A DNA stretch of 64,000 bases. It comes from Massilia sp. CF038 (GTDB lineage Bacteria; Pseudomonadota; Gammaproteobacteria; Burkholderiales; Burkholderiaceae_D). A model generated the notes under the pieces. It ran no database searches. It was not told where the DNA came from and saw only the letters and a list, made by a program, of their open reading frames with translations. Shown here piece by piece: positions 27,059 through 35,712 of this stretch (within the stretch, counting starts at the first letter, position 1; each line of letters starts with the position of its first letter). The translations under genes were made by a program, and so were the position numbers. The stretch lies in NCBI RefSeq assembly GCF_900129765.1, contig NZ_FQWU01000001.1, positions 434,001 through 498,000 of the forward strand, written 5' to 3'.

Positions 27059-27334
27059 CTAGCGGGGCGGTTGCGCCGTGTTGCCGGTGGAATCGGACGT
27101 GGCGGCGGGGCTGCCTTGCGCGGCCGTGCCGCCCGAGGTGCCGGGCGTGGCGCCCGTCCCCGCACCGGGTGATGTGGCGCTGCCGCCAGCACCACCGGTG
27201 GCGCTGTTGCCGGCACCGGTGCCCGGTGCATTCAGGCCGTCATGGCCTGAGGGATTATTTTTGCAGGCGGCAAGTGCCAGCGCGAATAGGGTAGCGGCCC
27301 CCACTTTGAGGCCAAGTGTTCTCCAGTGTGTCAT
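27059..27334 (-). CDS. Small Gly/Ala/Thr-rich lipoprotein
   Basis: The protein has 91 residues. A lipoprotein signal ends in LALAAC (lipid on Cys24); the remainder is a disordered Gly/Ala/Ser/Thr/Pro-rich tail ending TAQPPR. GGGAGG precedes ATG 27334. It has no recognised domain. It stands alone and convergent to the low-complexity gene. Confidence 0.7.
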   Translation of the reverse strand: MTHWRTLGLKVGAATLFALALAACKNNPSGHDGLNAPGTGAGNSATGGAGGSATSPGAGTGATPGTSGGTAAQGSPAATSDSTGNTAQPPR

Positions 27335-27438
27335 TGCATCCTCCCTGTGACAATAGCAAAGAAAGTGTAGGGCTTCGCCCAGGCGCCAGCTATCGGCGCA
27401 ATCTCGAATCCATGCAGGAACAGTCCGACGCCGCCGCT

Positions 27439-29622
27439 TTACAACGCACTTTGCATGACCGGCATGACGCAGGTGGCTGGCGCGAAGCGCTGCGCCGCGG
27501 CTGGCAGCGGCGAGCTGGCACTGGCAATGATGTGGCCGCCTGCCATCACGATCACCGCGTCGGCGCTGGCAATCGTTTCGGGGCGATGGGCAATGATGAT
27601 CCGCGTCATATGCAATTCTCTGACGGCCTGGTTGACCTGTTTTTCCTTGTCAACGTCCAGGTGGCTGGTGGCCTCATCGAGAAACAGAATGCGCGGCCGT
27701 TTGTACAGCGCGCGGGCAAGCAGCACACGCTGTTTCTGCCCGCCCGACAGCACCGTACCCATGTCGCCGACGAGGGTGTTGTAGGCCATTGGCATGCTTA
27801 GAATGTCGTCCGCGATACTGGCCAGCTCGGCGCAGCGCTCGATCCATGCCTGGTCCGCCGCGGCATCGAAGAAGCATATGTTGTCGCTGATCGAACCGGC
27901 GAACAGGACGTCATCCTGCAGCACCGTGCCCACCATGCCGCGCAGCTGCGCCATGCCCAGCTGCGCCAGCGGGATGTCGTCGATGCGCACTTCGCCTGCA
28001 CTGGCGGGCAGCACGCCCAGCAAGACGTTCAGCAAGGTCGTCTTGCCGCATCCCGAAGGCCCGACAATGGCGATAGAAGCACCCCCTGATACCTCAAAAT
28101 TGATGTCGTTCAGCAGGAAAGGCTCATGCTCGGCGTAGCGAAAGCGCAGGCCGCGCACGCTAATGTGGGGCGCTGGCGTTGTGCACGCGGCCTGCGCGCG
28201 CGTGCCGCTCAGACATTCCGGCTCGGCCAGTACGATATCGGCCAGGCGTTCACCTTGCAGCGATAACATGCGCAGCTCGAAATACTTGTCGATCAAGCCG
28301 CTGACGCGGGCGCCGAACTGGCTCTTGTAGGCAATGAACGCGGTCAATATCCCCACGCTGAAATTGCCATCGATGACAAGGCGCGAACCGAGCCAGATGA
28401 TCAGGATGTTCTCGCATCCAAACAGGATGCCGTTGATGAATTTGTACAGCAGCTGCAGTCTGGCGGTCCGCACTTCGGCATTGATCTGATCGACCAGCAA
28501 GGCCAGCCAGCTCGATTGCCGATGTTCTTCGCGCCCGAACAGCTTGATGGCTTTCACGCCGCGCACGGTTTCGATGAAATGACTGTGCTGGCGTGCGGCA
28601 TGCACAATCTGTTCTTCCGTTGCATTGCGCAGCGGGGCATACCAGGCCCAGCGCGCAAGCAGGTAGGCCAGCATCGCGGCCAGTGCGACGGCACTGAGCA
28701 TGGGGCTGTAGACGAACATGATGATCAGGGTGGCTACCGCCATGACCCCGTCGAGAATCGCATCCAGAAACGCGGTGGTCAGCGTGCGCTGGATGATATC
28801 GGTCGTGCCGAAGCGGGAAATCACATCGCCCACATGGCGCTTGTCGAAGTATTGGACCGGCAGCCGGATCAGATGCGAAAACACATTGGCGCGCCATTGG
28901 ATGCTGAGCGTGGTACCCATGTACAGCAGCACCCAGGACCGCACCGACCCAATCGTCTGCTGCAGCAGCATCAGCAAGCCGAAGCCAATGGCCAGGGTGG
29001 TGAGTAGATCGCGGTCGCCGGAGACGAGGACATTATCAATCGTCCACTGCAAAAAAAAGGGCGAAATCAGGGCAAAGGCTTCCAGTGCGGCGGCAAAAAC
29101 CAGAATTTGCGCCAGTGAGTGGAACAGGCCTGTGACGCGGCCCATCAGCGTGCGAAACTGAATCGCCTGCTTGGCCACTTGCGGCTTGAAGTCTTCCTTC
29201 GGCCACAGTTCCAATGCAACTCCAGTAAATGAGCGTGACACCTCGGCCATCGGCAACACGCGCTTGCCGCAGGCAGGATCATGAATCGTGACGCTTTTGG
29301 CTGTCACCGATTCGAGCACCACAAAATGATTGAATTCCCAATGCAGAATGCAGGGCAGGGCGAGCTTTTCCAGATGGTCCAGATCCAGCTTGAGCGGCCG
29401 CGTGCCCAGATGGAGCTGGCCAGCCGCTTGAATCAGACCGGACAAAGTGGCGCCCTTGAGGGAAATCTGGAACTGGCGGCGCAGGGCCGGCAGATCGGTG
29501 GCATAACCGTGGTAGCTGGCGATCATGGCAATGCAGGCAAGGCCACATTCGGCGCCCTCCGATTGCAAAATCAGGGGCAGACGCGATTGAAAGCCAAAGC
29601 GAATGCGTTCGAGCAGCGACAT
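27439..29622 (-). CDS. Peptidase C39-containing ABC exporter
   Basis: The protein has 727 residues with three parts. First is an N-terminal C39 peptidase (1-130) with intact catalytic Cys26 (SEGAECGL), His99 (HWEFNHFVVLE) and Asp115 (HDPACG). Next is a six-helix ABC membrane domain (about 160-440). Last is an ATPase with Walker [13 protein letters not shown], signature LSGGQKQRVLLARAL and Walker B ILFLDEATSHLD. Such proteins cleave a leader after Gly-Gly and export the peptide (bacteriocins, microcins, signals). It lies 21 bp after the HlyD gene in one operon. The ATG has GGGGGACC upstream. Confidence 0.95.
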   Translation of the reverse strand: MSLLERIRFGFQSRLPLILQSEGAECGLACIAMIASYHGYATDLPALRRQFQISLKGATLSGLIQAAGQLHLGTRPLKLDLDHLEKLALPCILHWEFNHFVVLESVTAKSVTIHDPACGKRVLPMAEVSRSFTGVALELWPKEDFKPQVAKQAIQFRTLMGRVTGLFHSLAQILVFAAALEAFALISPFFLQWTIDNVLVSGDRDLLTTLAIGFGLLMLLQQTIGSVRSWVLLYMGTTLSIQWRANVFSHLIRLPVQYFDKRHVGDVISRFGTTDIIQRTLTTAFLDAILDGVMAVATLIIMFVYSPMLSAVALAAMLAYLLARWAWYAPLRNATEEQIVHAARQHSHFIETVRGVKAIKLFGREEHRQSSWLALLVDQINAEVRTARLQLLYKFINGILFGCENILIIWLGSRLVIDGNFSVGILTAFIAYKSQFGARVSGLIDKYFELRMLSLQGERLADIVLAEPECLSGTRAQAACTTPAPHISVRGLRFRYAEHEPFLLNDINFEVSGGASIAIVGPSGCGKTTLLNVLLGVLPASAGEVRIDDIPLAQLGMAQLRGMVGTVLQDDVLFAGSISDNICFFDAAADQAWIERCAELASIADDILSMPMAYNTLVGDMGTVLSGGQKQRVLLARALYKRPRILFLDEATSHLDVDKEKQVNQAVRELHMTRIIIAHRPETIASADAVIVMAGGHIIASASSPLPAAAQRFAPATCVMPVMQSAL

Positions 29623-29643
29623 GATGGTCCCCCGTGGATGGCG

Positions 29644-30879
29644 TCACATTTTTCCGGTCAGGCTAAATAGAGGCTCCAGCGCCCATTCGTACAGTTTGCG
29701 CTGTTCGAGCAAAATGTCGGCATCGACCAGCATGCCTGGCTGCAGAAAATACCCTTGTCCGTAAGCGCGCACGGTCTGGCTTTGCAAGGCCACGGTAATG
29801 CGGTACAGCGCTTCATTGCGGCTGGTATTGTCGTCGCCATTGATGGCCGAGCGCGAAATGGAAGTCACCGTGCCGCGCGCGTGGCCGAACTTCTGATAAG
29901 GGTAGGCCTGATAGCGCAGCAGCACCGCGTTCCCGGGCCGGATAAATCCAATTGCCCGGCTGGGTGCATACAGGTGCGCTTCCATCAGCGCGCCATTCGG
30001 AATAATGCTCAGCAAAGGTTTGCCCGGATCGACTGCCTGGCCCGGATCGGCGGTCACGCCCGTGGCAATGCCGCTTTGCGGGGCCGTGATGGCCAGTTCA
30101 CGCTTGCTTTCGCTTTCGGCGAATTCCTGGGTGGTGTTGGCGATCTGCCGTTCGAGCTGGGCCAGCTGATTGCGCTGCGTGATCGGCAGGCTGGCCAAGT
30201 CATTGCGGGCAGCTTGCAGGTCGCGGTCAATGCCGATCTGGCCACGCTCCAAGGTTTGCAGGCGGTCGCGCTGATCGAGCAGTTCTGCCTGTTTTTGCTG
30301 CGCCATATCGCGCGAGAAAAACCCTTGCGCCTGCAATTTTGCCGCACGGTCAGCTGAGGCCTTGGCCAGTTTGATGCGTGCTTGCTGGCCGCCGATCTGC
30401 TGCGCGAGGCTGGTTTTCTCCGCGACCAAGGTATCAACCCGCGTTTGCAGCACCAGCGCCTGATCGCGGTGCAGCTGCCGGGTTTGCTGTAGCTCGTCCT
30501 GAAGCGACTGCTGGCGCAGCGCCACATAGCGGCTGATGGAGGCTTGAATGCCGTCGCCTTTGCCGCTCTGCCGTTCCGCTGACACCAGATACAGTTGATC
30601 GCCCTTGTTGACGGCCTGGCCTTCGCGCACATGTTTGGCGAATACGGTGCCCGGTTGCGGCGGGTAAAGCCGCAGCAGGCCGAGATCCGGCGCCAGATAG
30701 CCTGACACGGTCGCACGCTTGGTGTAGCTGCCGAAGAGGGCAAAGGCGATCAACAGCAGCGTTGCGGCTGCGGCCAGGGCGGCCAGTACGCTGAAGGACA
30801 AGGGGCGCACCAGCACGATCTCGCCAATCGACTTGGCCTGGCCTTTACGGGCATCTTCGCGAAACAGGGAAGTTCTCAT
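29644..30879 (-). CDS. HlyD-family adaptor of the C39 exporter
   Basis: The protein has 411 residues: one N-terminal transmembrane segment (about 30-50), a biotinyl/lipoyl-like half (TVSGYLAPDLGLLRLYPP), a long coiled coil of Gln/Leu/Arg-rich helices (about 110-240) and a C-terminal beta region. This matches the adaptors (RaxA/CvaA type) that pair with C39 ABC exporters to cross the periplasm. ATG 30879 (MRTSLFRED) was chosen over an upstream TTG. No outer-membrane TolC gene is adjacent; a TolC-like protein from elsewhere would be needed. Confidence 0.92.
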   Translation of the reverse strand: MRTSLFREDARKGQAKSIGEIVLVRPLSFSVLAALAAAATLLLIAFALFGSYTKRATVSGYLAPDLGLLRLYPPQPGTVFAKHVREGQAVNKGDQLYLVSAERQSGKGDGIQASISRYVALRQQSLQDELQQTRQLHRDQALVLQTRVDTLVAEKTSLAQQIGGQQARIKLAKASADRAAKLQAQGFFSRDMAQQKQAELLDQRDRLQTLERGQIGIDRDLQAARNDLASLPITQRNQLAQLERQIANTTQEFAESESKRELAITAPQSGIATGVTADPGQAVDPGKPLLSIIPNGALMEAHLYAPSRAIGFIRPGNAVLLRYQAYPYQKFGHARGTVTSISRSAINGDDNTSRNEALYRITVALQSQTVRAYGQGYFLQPGMLVDADILLEQRKLYEWALEPLFSLTGKM

Positions 30880-31066
30880 GGTCGGCCGCAACGCTGGTTG
30901 TTCTTGCGATCAACAAATCTTGGGCGCATCGATGCGGCTGAGCTTGCGTCGAATCAAGAAGGCTGATTGCTCGCTGAAAATTTTCCATCCGTGTGCCTGG
31001 GTCTGCGCAAATTGCTAATTAAATATAACGATAAATTGGACCCTATCGAGTGCATAGGAGCGAACC

Positions 31067-31210
31067 ATGAAACGAATGCGCGACAAGCTGACGCTGTTCT
31101 TTTGCCTGCTGCCACCTGCCGCGCGAATCGCCTTGATTGTCGGGGGCGGCTTATTGGGCTATGGTGTGCTCGGGCATTTGTCCTTGGTACACTGGGATTT
31201 TGTCTTGTAG
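31067..31210 (+). CDS. 47-residue hydrophobic peptide, possible exporter substrate or small membrane protein
   Basis: ATG 31067 has AGGAG (31056-31060) at ideal spacing. The product begins MKRMRDKLTLFFCLLPPAAR, continues with a hydrophobic Gly-rich segment (IVGGGLLGYGVLG, residues 24-36) and ends HLSLVHWDFVL. It is divergent from the C39 exporter operon. A Gly-Gly lies at 26-27, but the preceding part lacks the usual acidic GG-leader pattern, so a small membrane protein is equally likely. The AT-rich 31007-31040 is a plausible shared promoter region. Confidence 0.5.
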   Translation: MKRMRDKLTLFFCLLPPAARIALIVGGGLLGYGVLGHLSLVHWDFVL

Positions 31211-31274
31211 TATTCGCTCGGCTCTTGCAGCCCCGCTTACTCGGCGCGTTCTACAATTTTATGGCTGACGTTAA

Positions 31275-31904
31275 ATGACCTATTTTCGAGATCTCGAGCT
31301 TATCGACTATCACAACGGTCCGCTCAGTGCACAATATTGGCAGTGCCCGTTGCTCGCGATCGGCTGGCTTGAAGCGGGAAGACCGGTTTCAAAAGGTAGT
31401 TGCGCAATTCATGTCGTAGAGAAGTTGGTCGAGTTACGACATCAGTTTGCCGAGGCATTTCCCAACTACTCCTTTCGGGGCCTTCACGCATGTACCTTGT
31501 GTGTGGATGATGAGGTCGGCCTGCAGGGTTCTCATATCAATCTGTTCATTCCTGGCGAAGACGCGGTTTATCTGGCAACCGGTCGCGTGGACCACTATAT
31601 CGAGGTGCATGGCTATGCGCCACCGCCCCAGGTTATTGCGGCTATTTTGAATTGTCCTGATCCACGGAGCGCGCAGTACGCGGTCGCTATGCTGCGTTTA
31701 AATCGCGGGGAAAGACCTCCATTGTTCCCGGAGAGATGGCGCATATTCAAAGTCGACGCAAATCGCGTTCGGATGACGGTGCGGATATACGAGATGGAAT
31801 CTGAAGCGGAGGCCCGAAAGTTCGCCGATATGCTCGCATCACGGGATCAAAGTCACGAGTATGACGTTGAAAGGGTGGCAGATCCGTGGGTAGCAGCAGA
31901 CTAA
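31275..31904 (+). CDS. DUF7919-like protein with C-terminal extension
   Basis: The protein has 209 residues. The first 125 resemble the DUF7919 family: MTYFRDLELIDY at the start, AIGWLEAGRPVSKG, RGLHACTLC and YIEVHGYAPPPQVI. The last about 75 residues (from LNRGERPPLFPERW) are an extra charged domain with an alternating strand-helix look. The start has no clear ribosome binding site, so it may be coupled to the upstream small gene 65 bp away. Function is unknown. Codon use is less GC-biased than the neighbours. Confidence 0.65.
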   Translation: MTYFRDLELIDYHNGPLSAQYWQCPLLAIGWLEAGRPVSKGSCAIHVVEKLVELRHQFAEAFPNYSFRGLHACTLCVDDEVGLQGSHINLFIPGEDAVYLATGRVDHYIEVHGYAPPPQVIAAILNCPDPRSAQYAVAMLRLNRGERPPLFPERWRIFKVDANRVRMTVRIYEMESEAEARKFADMLASRDQSHEYDVERVADPWVAAD

Positions 31905-31920
31905 ATCGCCCAAAACAAAA

Positions 31921-31948
31921 AAGCAGTGATGATTTCTCATCACTGCTT
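31921..31948 (-). terminator. Terminator of the tRNA-Lys transcript
   Basis: AAGCAGTGATGA and TCATCACTGCTT pair perfectly over 12 bp around TTTC. On the minus strand the stem is followed by a T-rich run (TTTTTTGTTTTGGG), so it terminates the tRNA transcript. Confidence 0.85.
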
Positions 31949-31970
31949 ATTCTGCTTACTTCTGTATTCG

Positions 31971-32046
31971 TGGTAGGCCGTGCGGGATTCGAACCTGCGA
32001 CCAACGGATTAAAAGTCCGCTGCTCTACCAGCTGAGCTAACGACCC
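31971..32046 (-). tRNA. tRNA-Lys (anticodon TTT)
   Basis: The 76-nt minus-strand cloverleaf begins GGGTCGTTAGCTCAG and has the anticodon loop CTTTTAA, the T-loop GGTTCGAATCC and an encoded CCA. The acceptor stem starts with a G-U pair and the C31-A39 mismatch is typical of bacterial tRNA-Lys. It reads TTT, so AAA/AAG codons. Confidence 0.97.
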
Positions 32047-32106
32047 GAAGAGGCAGCATTATATACGACGATTTCGATTTCCGCTAGGCAGTTTTTTCAG
32101 GGCTGA

Positions 32107-33930
32107 TCAATTTGTCAGCTTGGCCGTCACTTTCAGCACTTCTTCTGCCGTGGTGACGCCTTCCAGAATCTTGTAGGCGCCGGCAATGCGCAGCGGTTTC
32201 ATGCCGTCCGCCATGGCCTGCGTGCGCAGTCCCGCCAGGTCGGTGTTGTCGCCAATCAGGTTGGTAAAGCCTTCGGATACCGTCAGCAGCTCGTACAGGC
32301 CGGTGCGGCCACGGTAGCCGGTCTGGCGGCATTCCGGGCAGCCAATCGGCCGGTACACCTTGTCGGGTTTCGGAATGTCCCAGCTGCCGGCAATGCTGGC
32401 CCAGATATCGTCATTGATCTCGCCATCGTGTTTTTTGCACAGCGCGCACAGGGTACGTACCAGGCGCTGCGCCATGATGCCGATCAGCGTCGCTTCCAGC
32501 AGGTAATGGGGCACGCCCAGTTCCAGCAGGCGCATGACGGCGGCAGGCGCATCGTTGGTGTGCAGAGTCGAGAGCACCAGGTGGCCGGTCAGGGCGGCCT
32601 GGATGGCCATTTCGGCAGTGGCCAGGTCGCGGATCTCGCCGACCATGATGATGTCGGGATCTTGCCGCATCAATGCGCGCACGCCGTCGGCAAACGACAG
32701 GTCGATGCCGGGTTGCACTTGCATCTGGTTGAAGGAGCCTTCGACCATCTCGATCGGGTCTTCCACGGTACACACGTTCACTTCCGATGTGGCCAGGGCC
32801 TTGAGCGTGGTGTACAACGTGGTGGTCTTGCCGGAACCAGTTGGGCCCGTGACGAGAATGATGCCGTGCGGACGCGTGGTCAGGCCATCCCAGCGCTTGG
32901 CGTCATCCACAGGGAAACCGAGTTCGGGCAAGGTTTTGACAACGACTTCGGGGTCGAAGATACGCATCACCAGCTTTTCGCCAAACGCGGTCGGCATGGT
33001 CGACAAACGCAGTTCGACTTCCTGGCCGCCCATGGTGCGCGTCTTGATGCGGCCGTCTTGCGGGCGGCGTTTTTCAATCACGTCCATGCGGCCCAGCAGC
33101 TTGATGCGGGCTGTCATGGCGATCATCACCACCGCCGGCACCTGATAGACCTGGTGCAGCACGCCGTCGATGCGGAAGCGGATCGAGGCGATGTCGCGCT
33201 TGGGCTCGAGGTGAATATCGGAGGCGCGCTGGTCGAACGCGTATTGCCACAGCCAGTCGACAATGTTGACCACGTGCTGGTCGTTGGCGTCGAGCTTGTT
33301 GGACTTGCCCAGTTCGACCAGTTGTTCGAAGTTGTTACGCAGCGCCAGGTCCTGCCCCTTGGACTTGTTGGCGTCCTTGATGGTCTTGGCCAGGCTGAAA
33401 AACTGCGAAATGTATTGTGCAATGTCGAGCGGGTTGGACAGCACCAGTTCGATCTGCCGCCGCGATACCTTGGCAATTTCCGCCTGCCATTCGGTATGGA
33501 AGGGTTCGGCTGTTGCCACCACCAGCTTGTTGGGTGTCAGTTCCACGGGCAGGATGTTGAAACGGGCCGCGTAGCTGGCGGTCATCACGTCGGCGACGCG
33601 GGTGAAGTCAATCTTCAGCGGGTCAATGCGCACGAAGGGCAGGTTGCACTTGCCGGCAGCCCACTCGGTCAGCAGGTCCAGCGTGAGCATGCGGTTGGGC
33701 GGCAAGGCCGACACCAGCTTGCATTGCGCCACGGCCGACAAGGGATGCATGGAACCGACTGCGTTCCTCAGAATGCCCTGCGCTTGCGCGAACTGTGCCT
33801 TGACGTGTTCTTTCTCGACGATGCCATCGGCCAGCAGCCAGCTGAAGATTGCTTGCAGGTCGAGCGCCTTGGGCCGGGTCTTGACGACGGCCGGTGCCGC
33901 GGGCGCTGCTTTTTTCAATTCTGCGTTCAA
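32107..33930 (-). CDS. GspE/PulE/PilB-family secretion or pilus assembly ATPase
   Basis: The protein has 607 residues: an N-terminal T2SSE/MshEN-like domain (about 30-190) and an ATPase with Walker A GPTGSGKTTTLYTTL, Asp box EDPIEMVEG, Walker B DPDIIMVGEIRD and His box LSTLHTNDA. A zinc-finger tetracysteine (CALC...CPEC) follows in the C-terminal domain. It powers assembly of type II secretion or type IV pilus fibres. The start is a TTG at 33930: GGAG lies 6 nt upstream and no ATG gives the right N-terminus. No other pilus genes are near. It lies 21 bp after the synthase-like gene. Confidence 0.93.
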   Translation of the reverse strand: MNAELKKAAPAAPAVVKTRPKALDLQAIFSWLLADGIVEKEHVKAQFAQAQGILRNAVGSMHPLSAVAQCKLVSALPPNRMLTLDLLTEWAAGKCNLPFVRIDPLKIDFTRVADVMTASYAARFNILPVELTPNKLVVATAEPFHTEWQAEIAKVSRRQIELVLSNPLDIAQYISQFFSLAKTIKDANKSKGQDLALRNNFEQLVELGKSNKLDANDQHVVNIVDWLWQYAFDQRASDIHLEPKRDIASIRFRIDGVLHQVYQVPAVVMIAMTARIKLLGRMDVIEKRRPQDGRIKTRTMGGQEVELRLSTMPTAFGEKLVMRIFDPEVVVKTLPELGFPVDDAKRWDGLTTRPHGIILVTGPTGSGKTTTLYTTLKALATSEVNVCTVEDPIEMVEGSFNQMQVQPGIDLSFADGVRALMRQDPDIIMVGEIRDLATAEMAIQAALTGHLVLSTLHTNDAPAAVMRLLELGVPHYLLEATLIGIMAQRLVRTLCALCKKHDGEINDDIWASIAGSWDIPKPDKVYRPIGCPECRQTGYRGRTGLYELLTVSEGFTNLIGDNTDLAGLRTQAMADGMKPLRIAGAYKILEGVTTAEEVLKVTAKLTN

Positions 33931-33951
33931 GCCGTTCTCCGTTCTTGCTTG

Positions 33952-34734
33952 TTAGATTGCCGCTTCCAGACCCTTGACCCAGGACTTGGCGGGCAGCTTG
34001 GTGGCGGCCACGATGGCGGCCGCGCGCACCTTGAGCGCTGCAAGGTCGATCACGGGGCGGGTCTGGAAGCACAGGGCGACCACATTGCCGTCGTGGACTT
34101 CGGGCAGGCAGATCACATGGTCAAAAGCGAACTTCATGGCTTTGATATTGCGCGCAAAGCTGGGATGGTCGCCAAACAGGTTCACCGTCATCATGCCGCC
34201 CGGGCGCAGGCAGGCATTGCAGGACTGGTAAAACTCGGGCGTGTCGAGCACAGGGCCTTTGGCGGTGGCGTCATACAGGTCGCACTGCAGCACGTCGAAG
34301 GCGCCGGCATTGAGCGGATCGTTGACGAAATCAAATGCATCCATTTCAACGACGTTCAGGCGCGCATCGTTGGGCGGCAGCTTGAACATGGATTCGCACA
34401 CGGTCACCACGGCTGGGTTGAGTTCGATTGCCGTCACGCTGGCGTCGGCAAACTGGCGGTAGCAGAACTTGGTCAGTGCGCCGGTGCCCAGTCCCAGCTG
34501 GGCGATGGCGCGCGGTTGCTCGATAAACAGCATCCACGCCATCATTTGTTGGGCGTACTCCAGTTCCGGCCAGTCAGGTTTGCGGATGCGCATCGCCCCC
34601 TGCACCCATTCGGTGCCGAAATGCAGATAGCGCACGCCATCCTGCTCGGACAGCGTGACCGGGGCGAATTTGGGAGTGCGCGCCGGGCGGCGCGAGGATT
34701 CAACTTGTTCGATGGATTTTCTTTTGATAAGCAT
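33952..34734 (-). CDS. Spermidine synthase-like SAM-binding protein
   Basis: The protein has 260 residues with a Rossmann fold typical of polyamine aminopropyltransferases. The motif-I loop is QLGLGTGALTKF, then AIELNPAVV and the DAFDFV acidic motif, and FDVLQCDLYDA replaces the usual DSTDP-type catalytic motif, so true spermidine synthase activity is doubtful. Related stand-alone proteins are annotated spermidine synthase-like or methyltransferases. It precedes the GspE-like gene by 21 bp in the same orientation. Confidence 0.8.
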   Translation of the reverse strand: MLIKRKSIEQVESSRRPARTPKFAPVTLSEQDGVRYLHFGTEWVQGAMRIRKPDWPELEYAQQMMAWMLFIEQPRAIAQLGLGTGALTKFCYRQFADASVTAIELNPAVVTVCESMFKLPPNDARLNVVEMDAFDFVNDPLNAGAFDVLQCDLYDATAKGPVLDTPEFYQSCNACLRPGGMMTVNLFGDHPSFARNIKAMKFAFDHVICLPEVHDGNVVALCFQTRPVIDLAALKVRAAAIVAATKLPAKSWVKGLEAAI

Positions 34735-34816
34735 AGGAGACCTGGTTCGATCGTCCTATTATCGGCGGATGGCTTACCGGAGTGCAAGCGATTCCCTCCG
34801 GCGCCATCCGTCCTGC

Positions 34817-35356
34817 TTATTGACGCGGATCGGGTTCGACCGACACGCGCAGGCGAACGCGGTCGCCCGGATCACGCGGCATCATGCTGGTGTAGCTGCG
34901 CCCGCCGTAGTTATAGGTGACGTCGTAACCAATTGTGCGTGACTCGTAGGCGTCCACGGTACGGCAGCGGCGCACGGCTTGTTCCTGAGGATAGCGCGAA
35001 TCGTATTCAGGCTGGCTGTTGGGGCCGCCATTGCTGATGCGGTCGCCCGCCACTGCCCCGGCCACTGCGCCCAGCGCCGTGGCGGCTGCCTTGCCGCTGC
35101 CGCCGCCGACCTGGTTACCCAAAATGCCGCCGGCCACCGCGCCCAGAATGGCACCGCCGGCGCTGCGTTCGCGCTGCACCGGCTGGGGCGCGACCTGCAC
35201 ATATTCGGTGCGGCATTCTTCGCGCGGCTGGCGAACCTGCTCGACCCGCGGCTCAACCCGGGTCACGCGGCCATATTCTTCGTATTCAGCTGCCTGAACC
35301 GCGCCGGCAGTGCTGGCGCCCAGGGCTGTCATTAACAATGCGATCTGCAGTTTCAT
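34817..35356 (-). CDS. Glycine-zipper 2TM outer-membrane-type protein
   Basis: The protein has 179 residues. A signal peptide (about 1-22, ending AQA) is followed by a segment with CRTEYVQV and a glycine-zipper domain (GGAILGAVAGGILGNQVG then AAATALGAVAGAVAGD). The C-terminus has GYDVTYNYGGRSYTSMMPRDPG, typical of the SlyB/17-kDa-antigen-like family. It probably sits in the outer membrane and may respond to envelope stress. GAGGT precedes ATG 35356. Confidence 0.88.
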   Translation of the reverse strand: MKLQIALLMTALGASTAGAVQAAEYEEYGRVTRVEPRVEQVRQPREECRTEYVQVAPQPVQRERSAGGAILGAVAGGILGNQVGGGSGKAAATALGAVAGAVAGDRISNGGPNSQPEYDSRYPQEQAVRRCRTVDAYESRTIGYDVTYNYGGRSYTSMMPRDPGDRVRLRVSVEPDPRQ

Positions 35357-35712
35357 GGAATGACCTCGTAAAAGTGTGGTGCGAAGGCGGCGAAACCGAC
35401 GGTTCGCCATGACCTTATGGTAGTCCTGCTTTCTTAAAATGGGCGTAAGCCGTGGCAACAAGATGTAACAGCCAGAACGCGTATGGTTGGCGCCTGCGAA
35501 TTTGGCCTAAAGTGCGCCGCTCAGGAGGAAATTTAGGTAAAACCTTCTGATTATTAACAAATATTGCGTTTGAAATCACATTCGGGTTGATTCGATTACT
35601 ACAAAACGTTACCCTTATGCGAACGGGGGTATTATTGGCGCGTGGCAACCACGCAAGTTGACGACAACCATTAGCAGAAAGCACACCCGAAACACAGGAT
35701 ACTGAGGGAAAA
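35357..35712. other. 356-bp intergenic region
   Basis: This is a divergent promoter region between the glycine-zipper gene (minus) and the barstar-like gene (plus). It contains AT-rich stretches around 35530-35600, a small hairpin GCGTGG-CAA-CCACGC near 35639-35653 and no convincing reading frame. No binding site was identified. Confidence 0.6.

Noticed and set aside
30848-30988. Minus-strand 47-codon frame upstream of and overlapping the HlyD gene, considered as a GG-leader precursor
   Set aside because: It has no Gly-Gly, a poor ribosome binding site and overlaps the HlyD start in another frame.
32428-34920. 830-codon plus-strand frame opposite the GspE-like and synthase-like genes
   Set aside because: Antisense shadow; the minus strand carries complete ATPase motifs and spaced genes.
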